This document shows, in pieces, positions 14,792-23,337 of a stretch of 33,514 nucleotides of DNA. The translations under genes were made by a program, and so were the position numbers. Under the pieces are notes generated by a model. It worked only from the letters and a program-made list of their open reading frames with translations, was not told the origin of the DNA and did not search any database. Every line of letters begins with the position of its first letter. Position 1 is the stretch's first letter. Origin of the DNA: Asanoa iriomotensis (GTDB taxonomy: Bacteria; Actinomycetota; Actinomycetes; Mycobacteriales; Micromonosporaceae); contig NZ_BONC01000079.1 of assembly GCF_016862515.1 (NCBI RefSeq), positions 1-33,514 of the forward strand. Reading direction: 5' to 3'.

Positions 14792-17700
14792 ATGAGATCT
14801 AGACGATGGCTGGGGGCGGCGACCGCCGCCACCTTGGTCGCCGCGCTGTTGGCGGGGACACCGGCCCGGGCGAAGGCACCCGACTCGGGTGACCGCCTCG
14901 AGGTCTACGTCGGCACCGTGACGCCGGCGCAGCTCGGCGAGCTGCGCGCGGCCGGCGTCGATGCCGAGGAGATCACCGTCGGCGCCGCAGGCACCAACAC
15001 CAAGGTCGAGGCGGTGCTCAGCAAGCGCTCCGCCGACCGGCTCGCCGGCAAGGGCGTCAAGCTCGAGGTCAAGAAGATCCGCGGCAAGGCCGCGTCGCAG
15101 GTCCTGCGCGAGCAGGCGAAGGCCGGCTGGGAGGCGTTCCGGCCATACAGCGAGCCGGGCGGGATCCGCGACGAGATGATCGCCACCGCGGCCCGCTACC
15201 CCAAGCTCACCGAGGTGGTCAACTTCGGGAAGACCGCCCAGGGCAAGACCATGACCGCGGTACGCGTGACCAAGAACGCGAAGAACGTGCGTGACGGTTC
15301 CCGCCCGGCGACGCTTTACATGGGCGCCCAGCACGCGCGTGAGTGGATCACGGTCGAGATGACCCGGCGGCTGATGCACTACGTGCTCGACAACTACGGC
15401 AAGGACCCGGTCATCACCAACCTGGTCGACAAGACCGAGCTGTGGTTCGTGCCGGTGCACAACGCCGACGGTTACGACTACACGTTCACCGAGGACAACC
15501 GGCTGTGGCGCAAGAACCTGCGCGACAACGACGGCGACGGCCAGATCACCACGCTCGACGGCGTCGACCTCAACCGGAACTTCGGCTACAAGTGGGGCTA
15601 CGACAACGAGGGCTCGTCGCCGCAGATCACCAGCGACACCTACCGGGGTCCGGGTCCCGACTCCGAGCCGGAGACCAAGGCGCTCCACTCGCTCTACAGC
15701 AAGATCCGGCCCGAGTTCTTCATCAACTACCACTCGGCCGCCCAGCTCCTGCTCTACGGCGTGGGCTGGCAGGTCAGCACCCCGACGCCGGACGACGTGA
15801 TCTCGATCGCGATGGCCGGCGACGACGCTCACCCCGCGGTGCCGGGCTACGACCCGGACATCTCGGCCGAGCTCTACACCACCAACGGTGACGCCGACTC
15901 GGGCCTGTCGGCCCGCTGGGGCGGCCTGGGCTTCACGCCGGAGATGAGCACCTGCGCCGCGGCGGCCAACTCGGTGCCCGACGACGAGTGGCTGGCGGAA
16001 GACTGCGTCAGCGACTTCATCTTCCCGGACGACGAAGAGCTGATCCAGGCGGAGTTCGAGAAGAACATCCCGTTCGCGATCGCCACCGGCCGCTCGGCGC
16101 TCGACCCGGACGAGCCGATCTCGGCGGTCGGTCGCACCACGCCGGACTTCGTCGTCGACACGTTCGACGTCTCGTACGGCACCAAGCAGCCCGTCGCGGT
16201 GACCGCCCGGCGCGCCCTGCGCGACGTGCAGATGCACTACACCGTCAACGGCGGCCGGCCGCGCACGACCAGCGTCAAGGAGTGGCGGGGCGGTGAGCGC
16301 TACGGCTTCGAGGGCAACGACTACTACGCGGAGCTGCGCGGCAACGTCACCGGCACCAAGAAGGGCGACTCGGTCGAGGTCTGGTTCACCGGCAAGAAGC
16401 CCGGCAAGGGCCCGGTGGCGAGCCAGCACTTCACCTACACCGTTTCGCAGGACATCGGCGGCGACGTGCTGGTGCTGGCGGCCGAGGACGTGACGGGCAT
16501 CAGCCCGGTCCAGACGGGCGCCACCTCGGCCAAGTACGCCGACGAGATGCAGGCCGCGCTGACCGCCGCCGGGCGCAGCAGCGACGTCTACGACATGGAC
16601 ACCCGCGGCCGCAAGGCACCCCACCCGCTGGGCGTGCTGTCGCACTACAAGGCCGTCGTGTGGGAGACGGGCGACGACATCATCCCGCGGTCCCAGGGCC
16701 AGGTGGGCGGCACGGCGGCCAAGTCGGCGCTGGACACCGAACTCGCCGTCCGTGACTACCTCAACGAGGGCGGCAAGGTCTTCATCACCGGCAAGTACGC
16801 GATGTACGCGCAGGGGATCAACGGCGCCTACTACTACGAGCCGGACTTCCCGTCGCAGCCGGAGTGCGCGGACCCGCACGACCCGCCGTGCCTGCCGCTG
16901 TTCAACGATTTCCAGCAATATTACCTGGGTGCGTACGCGTACATCGACGGCTCGGGTTCCGACGACGAGGGCAACCCGCAGCCGCTGAGCGGCCGCGACG
17001 GCCGGTTCACCGGCTTCGAGGGCACGCTCAACGCGCCGGGCTCGGCGGAGAACCAGGACCACACCGCGTCGTTCCTGGCGACGTCGAGCATCCTGCCGCA
17101 CGACGAGTTCCCGTGGTTCGGCGACAGCTCGGCGCCGGTCGGCTGGGTCCGCCCGGGTGCGCCGCCGTTCGACCCGTTCGAGGGCGACTACTACGCGTTC
17201 AGCGGGCGGGGCGACGAGGCGTACAAGCGGCTGGGTCGCACGATCGACCTGACCTCGGCGACGTCCGGGGAGCTGCGCTTCTGGACCTCGTACGACATCG
17301 AGACGAACTGGGACTTCATGTTCGTCGAGGCGCACGAGGTGGGCACCGACAACTGGACGACACTGCCGGACGTCAACGGCAAGACCATCACCGACCCGGG
17401 TGACAGCTGCGCGGCGAACTCGCCCGACCGGCTGCACCCGCAGCTCAAGCACTACGTGACCTTCAACGGCACCGACCAGGCATGTGGCAACACCGGCACG
17501 ACCGGTGCCTGGAACGCGGCGACCGGCTCGTCCGGTGGCTGGAAGGAGTGGGTGGCCGACCTGACCCCGTACGCCGGGAAGCAGGTCGAGCTGTCGATCA
17601 CCTACATGACCGACTGGGGCACCGAGGGCCTGGCCGCGTTCGTCGACGACGTGCGGATCACGGCCAACGGCGCGCCGGTCGCGTCGACCGGGTTCGAGAC

Positions 17701-17905
17701 GGACCTGGGCGGCTTCACGGTGCTCGGCCCGCCGCCGGGCTCGGCACCGAACGTCACGGACTGGAGCCGCACTCAGCTCGGCTTCGAGGAAGGCGCCGTG
17801 ATCACCACGGAGGACACCGTCTACTCCGGGTTCGGCTTCGAGGGCCTCGCGCCCGCGCAGCGCGACGACCTGGTCAAGCGGGTCATCCAGCACCTGCTCG
17901 GCTGA
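14792..17905 (+). CDS. Secreted M14 zinc carboxypeptidase with immune inhibitor A-like C-terminus
   Basis: 1037 aa from ATG 14792, chosen because GAGGGGG lies just upstream and a signal peptide follows directly (M-R-S-R-R-W, hydrophobic core, A-R-A cleavage near residue 27). The N-terminal segment resembles a propeptide. The M14 catalytic domain shows zinc ligands H181-x-x-E184 (G-A-Q-H-A-R-E-W) and H314 (N-Y-H-S-A), the D-L-N-R-N-F substrate-binding segment and the catalytic E384 (G-F-T-P-E-M-S). Just before D-L-N-R-N-F lies an EF-hand-like loop, D-N-D-G-D-G-Q-I-T-T-L-D, suggesting Ca2+ binding. The C-terminal ~450 residues hold a beta-sandwich and a region like the one in immune inhibitor A (M6) peptidases. 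It should be an extracellular peptidase trimming C-terminal residues. Confidence 0.9.
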   Translation: MRSRRWLGAATAATLVAALLAGTPARAKAPDSGDRLEVYVGTVTPAQLGELRAAGVDAEEITVGAAGTNTKVEAVLSKRSADRLAGKGVKLEVKKIRGKAASQVLREQAKAGWEAFRPYSEPGGIRDEMIATAARYPKLTEVVNFGKTAQGKTMTAVRVTKNAKNVRDGSRPATLYMGAQHAREWITVEMTRRLMHYVLDNYGKDPVITNLVDKTELWFVPVHNADGYDYTFTEDNRLWRKNLRDNDGDGQITTLDGVDLNRNFGYKWGYDNEGSSPQITSDTYRGPGPDSEPETKALHSLYSKIRPEFFINYHSAAQLLLYGVGWQVSTPTPDDVISIAMAGDDAHPAVPGYDPDISAELYTTNGDADSGLSARWGGLGFTPEMSTCAAAANSVPDDEWLAEDCVSDFIFPDDEELIQAEFEKNIPFAIATGRSALDPDEPISAVGRTTPDFVVDTFDVSYGTKQPVAVTARRALRDVQMHYTVNGGRPRTTSVKEWRGGERYGFEGNDYYAELRGNVTGTKKGDSVEVWFTGKKPGKGPVASQHFTYTVSQDIGGDVLVLAAEDVTGISPVQTGATSAKYADEMQAALTAAGRSSDVYDMDTRGRKAPHPLGVLSHYKAVVWETGDDIIPRSQGQVGGTAAKSALDTELAVRDYLNEGGKVFITGKYAMYAQGINGAYYYEPDFPSQPECADPHDPPCLPLFNDFQQYYLGAYAYIDGSGSDDEGNPQPLSGRDGRFTGFEGTLNAPGSAENQDHTASFLATSSILPHDEFPWFGDSSAPVGWVRPGAPPFDPFEGDYYAFSGRGDEAYKRLGRTIDLTSATSGELRFWTSYDIETNWDFMFVEAHEVGTDNWTTLPDVNGKTITDPGDSCAANSPDRLHPQLKHYVTFNGTDQACGNTGTTGAWNAATGSSGGWKEWVADLTPYAGKQVELSITYMTDWGTEGLAAFVDDVRITANGAPVASTGFETDLGGFTVLGPPPGSAPNVTDWSRTQLGFEEGAVITTEDTVYSGFGFEGLAPAQRDDLVKRVIQHLLG

Positions 17906-17920
17906 TTTTCTGCTGCACAC

Positions 17921-17951
17921 GAGGGGCCTCCGGTCGATCCGGGGGCCCCTC
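17921..17951. terminator. Strong bidirectional terminator hairpin
   Basis: GAGGGGCC-t-CCGG, loop tcgat, CCGG-g-GGCCCCTC form a long GC-rich stem between the convergent M14 and DUF1801 genes. TTTTC precedes it at 17905-17910, giving a weak U-tract for the minus-strand transcript. Confidence 0.75.
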
Positions 17952-17952
17952 G

Positions 17953-18303
17953 CTAGCTCCGCTGGTCGTGCATCACGCGGACGACCCGGGTGATCAGGTC
18001 CCACGGGATCGGTTGGTTCCAGCGGAACTGCAAGGCGTCCTTGGCGCCGCGGTACGGCGCGACGGCGCGCTCGAAGTCGTCGTCGGCACGCGGGGCCGGG
18101 TAGAGCGAGATGAACTTCTTCCAGGCCGCGTAGTAGACCAGCACCGAGCCGTCGACCGTCACCGCGGGGATGCTGTAGCTGATCTTCTCGCCGGTGTTCG
18201 GCAGCGCCGCCAGCACCGTCCGGCGCATCTCGCGGGTGATCTCCTGCTGTTCGGCGGGCAGCGCGTCGATGTATTCCTCGACGCTCGCGAACTTCGGTGC
18301 CAT
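17953..18303 (-). CDS. DUF1801/YdhG-type protein (iron-chaperone-like fold)
   Basis: 116 aa from ATG 18303 (M-A-P-K-F-A-S-V-E-E-Y). It is a member of the DUF1801 family related to YdhG and frataxin-like 'iron chaperone' annotations. Conserved elements are the N-terminal Y-I-D-A-L-P helix, the central I-S-Y-S-I-P-A-V strand, F-I-S-L-Y-P and the F-R-W-N-Q-P-I-P-W-D-L-I-T-R-V-V end. The function is not established and the iron link is by family annotation only. It lies 26 nt downstream of the GNAT gene, so a topA-GNAT-DUF1801 transcript is plausible. Confidence 0.8.
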   Translation of the reverse strand: MAPKFASVEEYIDALPAEQQEITREMRRTVLAALPNTGEKISYSIPAVTVDGSVLVYYAAWKKFISLYPAPRADDDFERAVAPYRGAKDALQFRWNQPIPWDLITRVVRVMHDQRS

Positions 18304-18329
18304 GCCGACAGAATGCCGGATCCGCGCCG

Positions 18330-19130
18330 TCAGAACTCGTAGACCTGGCGATCCTCGACCGGGTGGTAGCCGATCTTCGTGTAGATCGAGTTGCTGGTCG
18401 GGTTGGCCAGGTCGGTGAAGAGCACGATCTCGTGCGGGCGCGCCGCCGTGCTGATCGCGGCCGTCACCGCGGACCCGTAGCCGCGCCCGCGGTGCTCCGG
18501 TGGGGTGTAGACCGGACCGACCCGCACGACACCGCCGGTCGGCCGCCGCATCCCAGCCAGGGCGACCGTGGCGCCGGCGTCCTCCCACAGGTGATAGGCG
18601 CCGTAGGCCAGGCCCGCGGAGACGGTCTCGTCGGCCGACGTCAGCGGCTCGTGAAGCTCCTTGCCGCACGCGACGAGCCACGCGACCAGCAGGTCACGAT
18701 CGGACTCGCTCGCGACCCGCGCGCGGCCGGGGACATCCGGCAGGACCAGGTCACCGAGGCGGTAGAGGCGCGACCGGAGGCCGGGACGCGCCGTGGCGCC
18801 CGTGCGCCGGCACCAGGCGTCGGCGAACGCCCTGGCCACCTCGTCGGTCGAGTTGACGCCCGGCACGCCCGCCAGCGTGGCGGTCAACTCGACCGCCGCC
18901 GCCCGGGTCGCCGGGCCGCCGAGCAGCAACGGCCGCGGCGGGGTCCAGACGAACGCGCTGCCGTCGCTGTGCCAGCCGAAGACCGGCCGCTCACCGCCGA
19001 CGGCACCGGGGCCGGCCTCGGCCACCTTGCCCGAGATCGTGAGCAGGAGCGTGTTCTCGACCGGGCGGGCGAGCAGGGCGGCGCCCGCCACGGCCCGGAA
19101 CTCGTTGGCGTCCGACGTGGTCGACCACAT
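18330..19130 (-). CDS. GNAT-family N-acetyltransferase
   Basis: The 266-aa protein has a C-terminal GNAT domain: acetyl-CoA pyrophosphate loop R-G-R-G-Y-G-S (214-220) after the V-Y-T-P-P-E-H strand, then N-S-I-Y-T-K-I-G-Y (247-255). The N-terminal ~130 residues look like a degenerate GNAT-like or substrate-recognition domain, as in two-domain actinobacterial acetyltransferases. The acceptor is unknown. The start lies 10 nt after the topA stop on the same strand with no Shine-Dalgarno, which suggests co-transcription and coupled translation with topA. Confidence 0.88.
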   Translation of the reverse strand: MWSTTSDANEFRAVAGAALLARPVENTLLLTISGKVAEAGPGAVGGERPVFGWHSDGSAFVWTPPRPLLLGGPATRAAAVELTATLAGVPGVNSTDEVARAFADAWCRRTGATARPGLRSRLYRLGDLVLPDVPGRARVASESDRDLLVAWLVACGKELHEPLTSADETVSAGLAYGAYHLWEDAGATVALAGMRRPTGGVVRVGPVYTPPEHRGRGYGSAVTAAISTAARPHEIVLFTDLANPTSNSIYTKIGYHPVEDRQVYEF

Positions 19131-19140
19131 TAGAGGAACG

Positions 19141-21975
19141 TTAGTCGGTCGTCTTCTTCGCCGCAGCCGCCTTTTTCGGTGCTGCCTTCTTGGCCGCGGT
19201 GGTGGTCTTCTTGGCGGCCGTCGCCTTCTTGGCCGCGGTCTTCTTCGCCGCGCCCGCCTTGGTCGCGGCCTTGGTCGCGGTCGACTTGGTCGCGGTCTTG
19301 GTGGCCGCCTTCTTCGCCGCCTTCTTGCGCGGCGCCGGACCCTTGGCCCGCTTCTCGGCCAGCATCTCCGAGGCCTGCTCGATGGAGAGCGACTCCGGCG
19401 TCTGGCCGCGCCGCAGCGACGCGTTGACCTCGCCGTCGGTGACGTACGGCCCGAACCGGCCGTCCTTGATCACCAGCGGCTTCTCGGTCAGCGGGTCGGG
19501 ACCCATCTCCCGCAGCGGCGGGGCGGCGGCCCGGCGCTGCCGGGTCTTCGGCGCCGCGAGCAGCGCCTTGGCCTGCTCGAGGGTGACCGTGAAGAGCTGC
19601 TCCTCGGTCTCCAGCGAGCGGAACTCGTCGCCCTTCTTGACGTACGGGCCGTAGCGGCCGGACGCGGCCAGGATCTCGACACCGTCGTCGTCGGTGCCGA
19701 CCACCCTCGGCAGGGCGAGCAGCCGCAGCGCCTCGTCGAGCGAGAGCGTCTCCGGGGAGTGTGAGCGGAACAGCGAGCTCTTGCGCTCGCCGCTTGCCAC
19801 GTAGGGCCCGTAGCGGCCGGACTTGAGGACGATGTCCTCGCCGGTCTCCGGGTGGGTGCCCAGGTTGCGCTCGCCGCTGCCGCCGAGGAACAGCTCCTCG
19901 ACCTTCTCCGGGGTGAGCTCGTCGGGCGCCAGGCCCTCCGGGATCGACGCCCGGTCCTCGTGGTCGGCGCCGTCACCGTTGCCGTTGGCGGCCGCGTGGT
20001 CGGCACCGCGCTGCAGGTAGGGCCCGTAGCGGCCGACCCGGACCACGACGTCACGGCCGTGGTCGTCGCGGAACAGCGGGATCGAGTTGACGCTGCGCGC
20101 GTCGATCTCGCTGAGGTTGTCGGTGACCAGCTTCTTGAGGCCGCCGGAAGCCGCGATCGTGCCGTCGGCGGAGACGTCGCTGCCGAAGTAGAACGAGGTC
20201 AGGAAGTCGTTGGCGGCCATGTCGCCGCCGGCGATCTCGTCGAGCTCGTTTTCCATGGCCGCGGTGAAGTTGTAGTCGACCAGCCGCGGGTAGTGGCCCT
20301 CCAGCAGCCCGACCACCGCGAACGCGAGGAACGACGGGATCAGGGCCTGGCCGCGCTTGTTGACGTATCCCCGGTCCTGGATCGTCGCCATGATCGACGC
20401 GTAGGTCGACGGCCGGCCGATGCCCAGCTCTTCGAGAGCCTTGACCAGCGAGGCCTCCGTGTAGCGGGCCGGCGGCTGGGTGCTGTGGCCCATCGCCTCG
20501 AGCTGCTCGGCGGTCAGCGGCTGGTCCTTGGTGAGGCTGGGCAGGCGCCGCTCGGCGTCCTCGGCCTCGGCGTGCTCGTCGTCGGACGACTCCACGTAGG
20601 CGCGCAGGAAGCCGGGGTCGGTGATGGTCTTGCCGGTCGCCGCGAAGTCGGCCTCTTCGCCGGTGCTCGAGACGGCCCGGATCCGCACCGAGATCGACAT
20701 GCCGACCGCGTCGGTCATCTGGGAGGCGATCGTCCGCCGCCAGATCAGCTCGTAGAGCTTGAACTCCTCGGCGGACAGCTCGTTGGCCAGCTCGCCGGGC
20801 GTGCGGAAGGTGTCGCCCGAGGGACGGATCGCCTCGTGCGCCTCCTGGGCGTTCTTCACCTTGCCGGTGTAGCGGCGCGGCTCCGGCGGGACGCTGCGCT
20901 GGCCGTAGAGCTCGGCGATCTGCCGGCGGGCCGCCGCGATGGCGGTCTCCGACAGGTTGACCGAGTCCGTACGCATATAGGTGATGTAGCCGTTCTCGTA
21001 GAGCCGCTGCGCGGTGCGCATCGTCTGCTGCGAGGAGAAGCGCAGCTTGCGGGCCGCCTCCTGCTGGAGCGTCGAGGTGATGAACGGCGCGTAGGGCTTG
21101 CGCCGGTAGGGCTTCTCCTCGACGCGGGTGACAGTGAACGGCCGCCCGTCGAGGCGGGCGGCCAGCCCCCGAGCGCCGTCGGCGTCGAGATGGACGACCG
21201 CGGCTCCCGGCCTCACCCGGCCCGTCGTGGGCTCGAAGTCCTTGCCGGTGGCGACCCGGTCGCCGTCGAGCGCGACCAGGTTGGCGGTGAAGGTGCGGGG
21301 ACCCTCCTTGGCGGCGGCCGCATCGACGGCAAGCAGCGCCTGGATGTCCCAGTAGTCGGCGGAGCGGAACGCCATCCGCTGGCGCTCGCGCTCGACCACG
21401 ATGCGGGTCGCGACCGACTGGACCCGGCCGGCCGACAGTTTCGGCATGACCTTCTTCCAGAGGACCGGCGACACCTCGTAGCCGTAGAGCCGGTCGAGGA
21501 TGCGCCGCGCCTCCTGCGCGTCGACCAGGTCGCGGTCGATGTCGCGCGGGTTGGCCACGGCGGCCTGGATCGCCTGCCGGGTGATCTCGTGGAAGACCAT
21601 CCGCTTGACCGGCACCTTGGGCTTGAGCGTCTCCAGCAGGTGCCAGGCGATCGCCTCGCCCTCGCGGTCCTCATCGGTCGCGAGGAAGACCTCGTCGACC
21701 TCCTTGGCCAGCTTGGTCAGCTTGCTGATCTGCTGCTTGCGGTCGGCGGAGACCACGTAGAGCGCCGCGAACCCGTTGTCGACGTCGACGCCGAGGCGGG
21801 CCCAGGGCAGTTCCTTGTATTTGGCGGGCACGTCCGCGGCGTTGCGCGGGAGGTCACGGATGTGGCCCAGGCTGGCCTCCACCACGTAGCCCGGGCCGAG
21901 ATAGCCCGAGATCGTCTTGGCCTTCGCCGGTGACTCGACGATGACAAGACGGGTGCTCCTGGCGTTGCTCGGCAC
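19141..21975 (-). CDS. topA: DNA topoisomerase I
   Basis: 944 aa, GTG start with GAGGGAG upstream. This type IA topoisomerase relaxes negative supercoils. The Toprim domain begins at V-I-V-E-S-P-A-K-A-K (11-20) with T-D-E-D-R-E-G-E-A (100-108). The catalytic Tyr is Y333 in Y-I-T-Y-M-R-T-D-S. The C-terminal half carries repeated G-R-[YF]-G-P-Y topoisomerase C-terminal units, without four-Cys zinc fingers. The last ~65 residues are a Lys/Ala/Thr-rich tail (repeats of A-A-K-K, A-T-K), as in other actinobacterial TopA proteins, where such tails aid processivity. A 185-bp gap separates it from the upstream gene, so it probably has its own promoter. Confidence 0.97.
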   Translation of the reverse strand: MPSNARSTRLVIVESPAKAKTISGYLGPGYVVEASLGHIRDLPRNAADVPAKYKELPWARLGVDVDNGFAALYVVSADRKQQISKLTKLAKEVDEVFLATDEDREGEAIAWHLLETLKPKVPVKRMVFHEITRQAIQAAVANPRDIDRDLVDAQEARRILDRLYGYEVSPVLWKKVMPKLSAGRVQSVATRIVVERERQRMAFRSADYWDIQALLAVDAAAAKEGPRTFTANLVALDGDRVATGKDFEPTTGRVRPGAAVVHLDADGARGLAARLDGRPFTVTRVEEKPYRRKPYAPFITSTLQQEAARKLRFSSQQTMRTAQRLYENGYITYMRTDSVNLSETAIAAARRQIAELYGQRSVPPEPRRYTGKVKNAQEAHEAIRPSGDTFRTPGELANELSAEEFKLYELIWRRTIASQMTDAVGMSISVRIRAVSSTGEEADFAATGKTITDPGFLRAYVESSDDEHAEAEDAERRLPSLTKDQPLTAEQLEAMGHSTQPPARYTEASLVKALEELGIGRPSTYASIMATIQDRGYVNKRGQALIPSFLAFAVVGLLEGHYPRLVDYNFTAAMENELDEIAGGDMAANDFLTSFYFGSDVSADGTIAASGGLKKLVTDNLSEIDARSVNSIPLFRDDHGRDVVVRVGRYGPYLQRGADHAAANGNGDGADHEDRASIPEGLAPDELTPEKVEELFLGGSGERNLGTHPETGEDIVLKSGRYGPYVASGERKSSLFRSHSPETLSLDEALRLLALPRVVGTDDDGVEILAASGRYGPYVKKGDEFRSLETEEQLFTVTLEQAKALLAAPKTRQRRAAAPPLREMGPDPLTEKPLVIKDGRFGPYVTDGEVNASLRRGQTPESLSIEQASEMLAEKRAKGPAPRKKAAKKAATKTATKSTATKAATKAGAAKKTAAKKATAAKKTTTAAKKAAPKKAAAAKKTTD

Positions 21976-22160
21976 TGCACTCCCTCACATGTTCGTGGAT
22001 GTCCAAGGTAACGCGCGGTCCGGTGGCTAGGTCGCGATACGCAGCCGACCCATACCACGGCGCAGCGTCACCGTGGACGGCGACACCGTACACCCAGGTA
22101 GAAGGGTGACGCGTGCCACCGCACCGGAACCGGTGTCGATCGAACAGCTGAACAACGCGT

Positions 22161-22748
22161 TCACCCAGGCCAGCATTCCTGCGGAGCGGGTGCTGGACGA
22201 TCTCCGACAAGTTCGGCGAGACGGGCCAGCCGGCGCCGGCCGGTCACCCGGTAGGCCGGCCCGCCGGCGCGCGGGCCGAGCAGCGCCGCGGGCAGGCCGA
22301 CCGCGGCCAGCGCGGCACCGACCTGGTCCCATTGTCCCTCGTCGTTGGTGCCGAGTCGCAGGGCATAACCGGACTCATCCGGCGAACCGGCAGCGGCCGC
22401 CCAAAGGCGGAGCCTTCGCCCATCAAGGAAGAAATTCGGCGGCGGTCGCTTCACCGCGCCGCGCAGCCAGGCGACGCCGAGGGCCGCCAACGCGGTCGAA
22501 TATGAGGTACGCACACCAAGGTGCCCCTCGACCTCGGTCGGCGACCAGGTCGGCGCCAACCCCCGCAGGGTGAGCTCCGCGGCCAGCACGTGCACCCGCC
22601 AGGCGGCGTCCACCACCACCGAGACCCGGGCCGTCCCGCCCATCCGCACCACCTGGCCCGGCCCCGCGAGCAGGCCCGCGAGGTCTCCCGGCGTGGGTTC
22701 GCGGGCCTCGACGCCGAACAGCGAGAGCTGCCGCGGCGTCAGCGACAC
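22161..22748 (-). CDS. Conserved actinobacterial hypothetical protein upstream of topA
   Basis: 195 aa from GTG 22748, overlapping the end of the lipoprotein gene by 10 nt. I do not recognise a domain. The protein is Ala/Leu/Arg-rich, soluble, with an N-terminal S-L-T-P-R-Q-L-S-L-F-G segment and a central region rich in Trp and Arg (L-R-L-W-A-A-A). Its position between a lipoprotein and topA recurs in actinobacteria as far as I recall, but no function follows. Base composition matches its neighbours. Confidence 0.65.
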   Translation of the reverse strand: MSLTPRQLSLFGVEAREPTPGDLAGLLAGPGQVVRMGGTARVSVVVDAAWRVHVLAAELTLRGLAPTWSPTEVEGHLGVRTSYSTALAALGVAWLRGAVKRPPPNFFLDGRRLRLWAAAAGSPDESGYALRLGTNDEGQWDQVGAALAAVGLPAALLGPRAGGPAYRVTGRRRLARLAELVGDRPAPAPQECWPG

Positions 22749-23260
22749 TCCGGGACCTCGTCGAAGGCGCGCGCCAGCTCCGGTGAGTTGAGCTTGCTGG
22801 TGTCCAGCGCGCTGGCGTCGTACTCCTTGTTGAGGGTCTCGACCGTGGCGGCGACCCCGTCGTAGAAGGCGGGGCCGGTCTCCAGCCCCTCGATCTCCCG
22901 CTTGGCCTTCCCGTACGCGTCGCGCACCCCGGCCAGGGACCCGACGAATCCGCCGGCGACCGCCGCGCCCTGGTCGACGTCGGGCACTCCGGCCCGCTCG
23001 ACCAGCGCCCGGGCGTCCTCACTGGCCTGCTCGGCGCCGCCCAGCAGCCGCACGAGGTTCTCCTTCGCCTGCGCGGGGGTGGTCTTCGCGGTCATCTGCT
23101 GCTCGGTGCCCGAGGCCAGGCTGTCGATCTGGTCCCGCCACGGGCTCAGCGCGTCGCACACGTCCGCCGCCCAGATCTGCGGCGCCGGCCGGTCGTGGCC
23201 GCACCCGGCGAGCGCCAGCATCAGCAACACGGCGGCCAGGACTGCGCGAGGGGTACGCAT
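22739..23260 (-). CDS. Putative lipoprotein
   Basis: 173 aa from ATG 23260; ATG 23272 (M-L-L-P) is nearly as good, and neither has a clear Shine-Dalgarno. A type II signal peptide is plain: M-R-T-P-R, a hydrophobic core and the lipobox L-A-L-A-G-C20, so the mature protein would be lipidated and membrane-anchored outside the cell. The rest is a helical domain with Cys33 and a C-terminal Cys (V-P-E-C-R), a possible disulfide pair. No named family is recognised. It lies downstream of hppA past a terminator hairpin. Confidence 0.78.
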   Translation of the reverse strand: MRTPRAVLAAVLLMLALAGCGHDRPAPQIWAADVCDALSPWRDQIDSLASGTEQQMTAKTTPAQAKENLVRLLGGAEQASEDARALVERAGVPDVDQGAAVAGGFVGSLAGVRDAYGKAKREIEGLETGPAFYDGVAATVETLNKEYDASALDTSKLNSPELARAFDEVPECR

Positions 23261-23280
23261 GGGCAGCAGCATAGAAGCAA

Positions 23281-23318
23281 CGGCCCCCGGCCGACGCGCC
23301 TGCGTCAACCGGGGGCCG
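23281..23318. terminator. Terminator hairpin downstream of hppA
   Basis: CGGCCCCCGG (23281-23290) pairs perfectly with CCGGGGGCCG (23309-23318). The loop contains a second stem, GACGC-gcct-GCGTC. It begins 20 nt beyond the hppA stop. Confidence 0.75.
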
Positions 23319-23337
23319 TACTCGTTGGGGCGTTTGA

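Noticed and set aside
14690-18004. 1104-codon open frame on the minus strand opposite the M14 gene
   Set aside because: It is a high-GC shadow: Arg/Val/Gly-rich translation with no family features, fully antisense to a gene with intact catalytic motifs.
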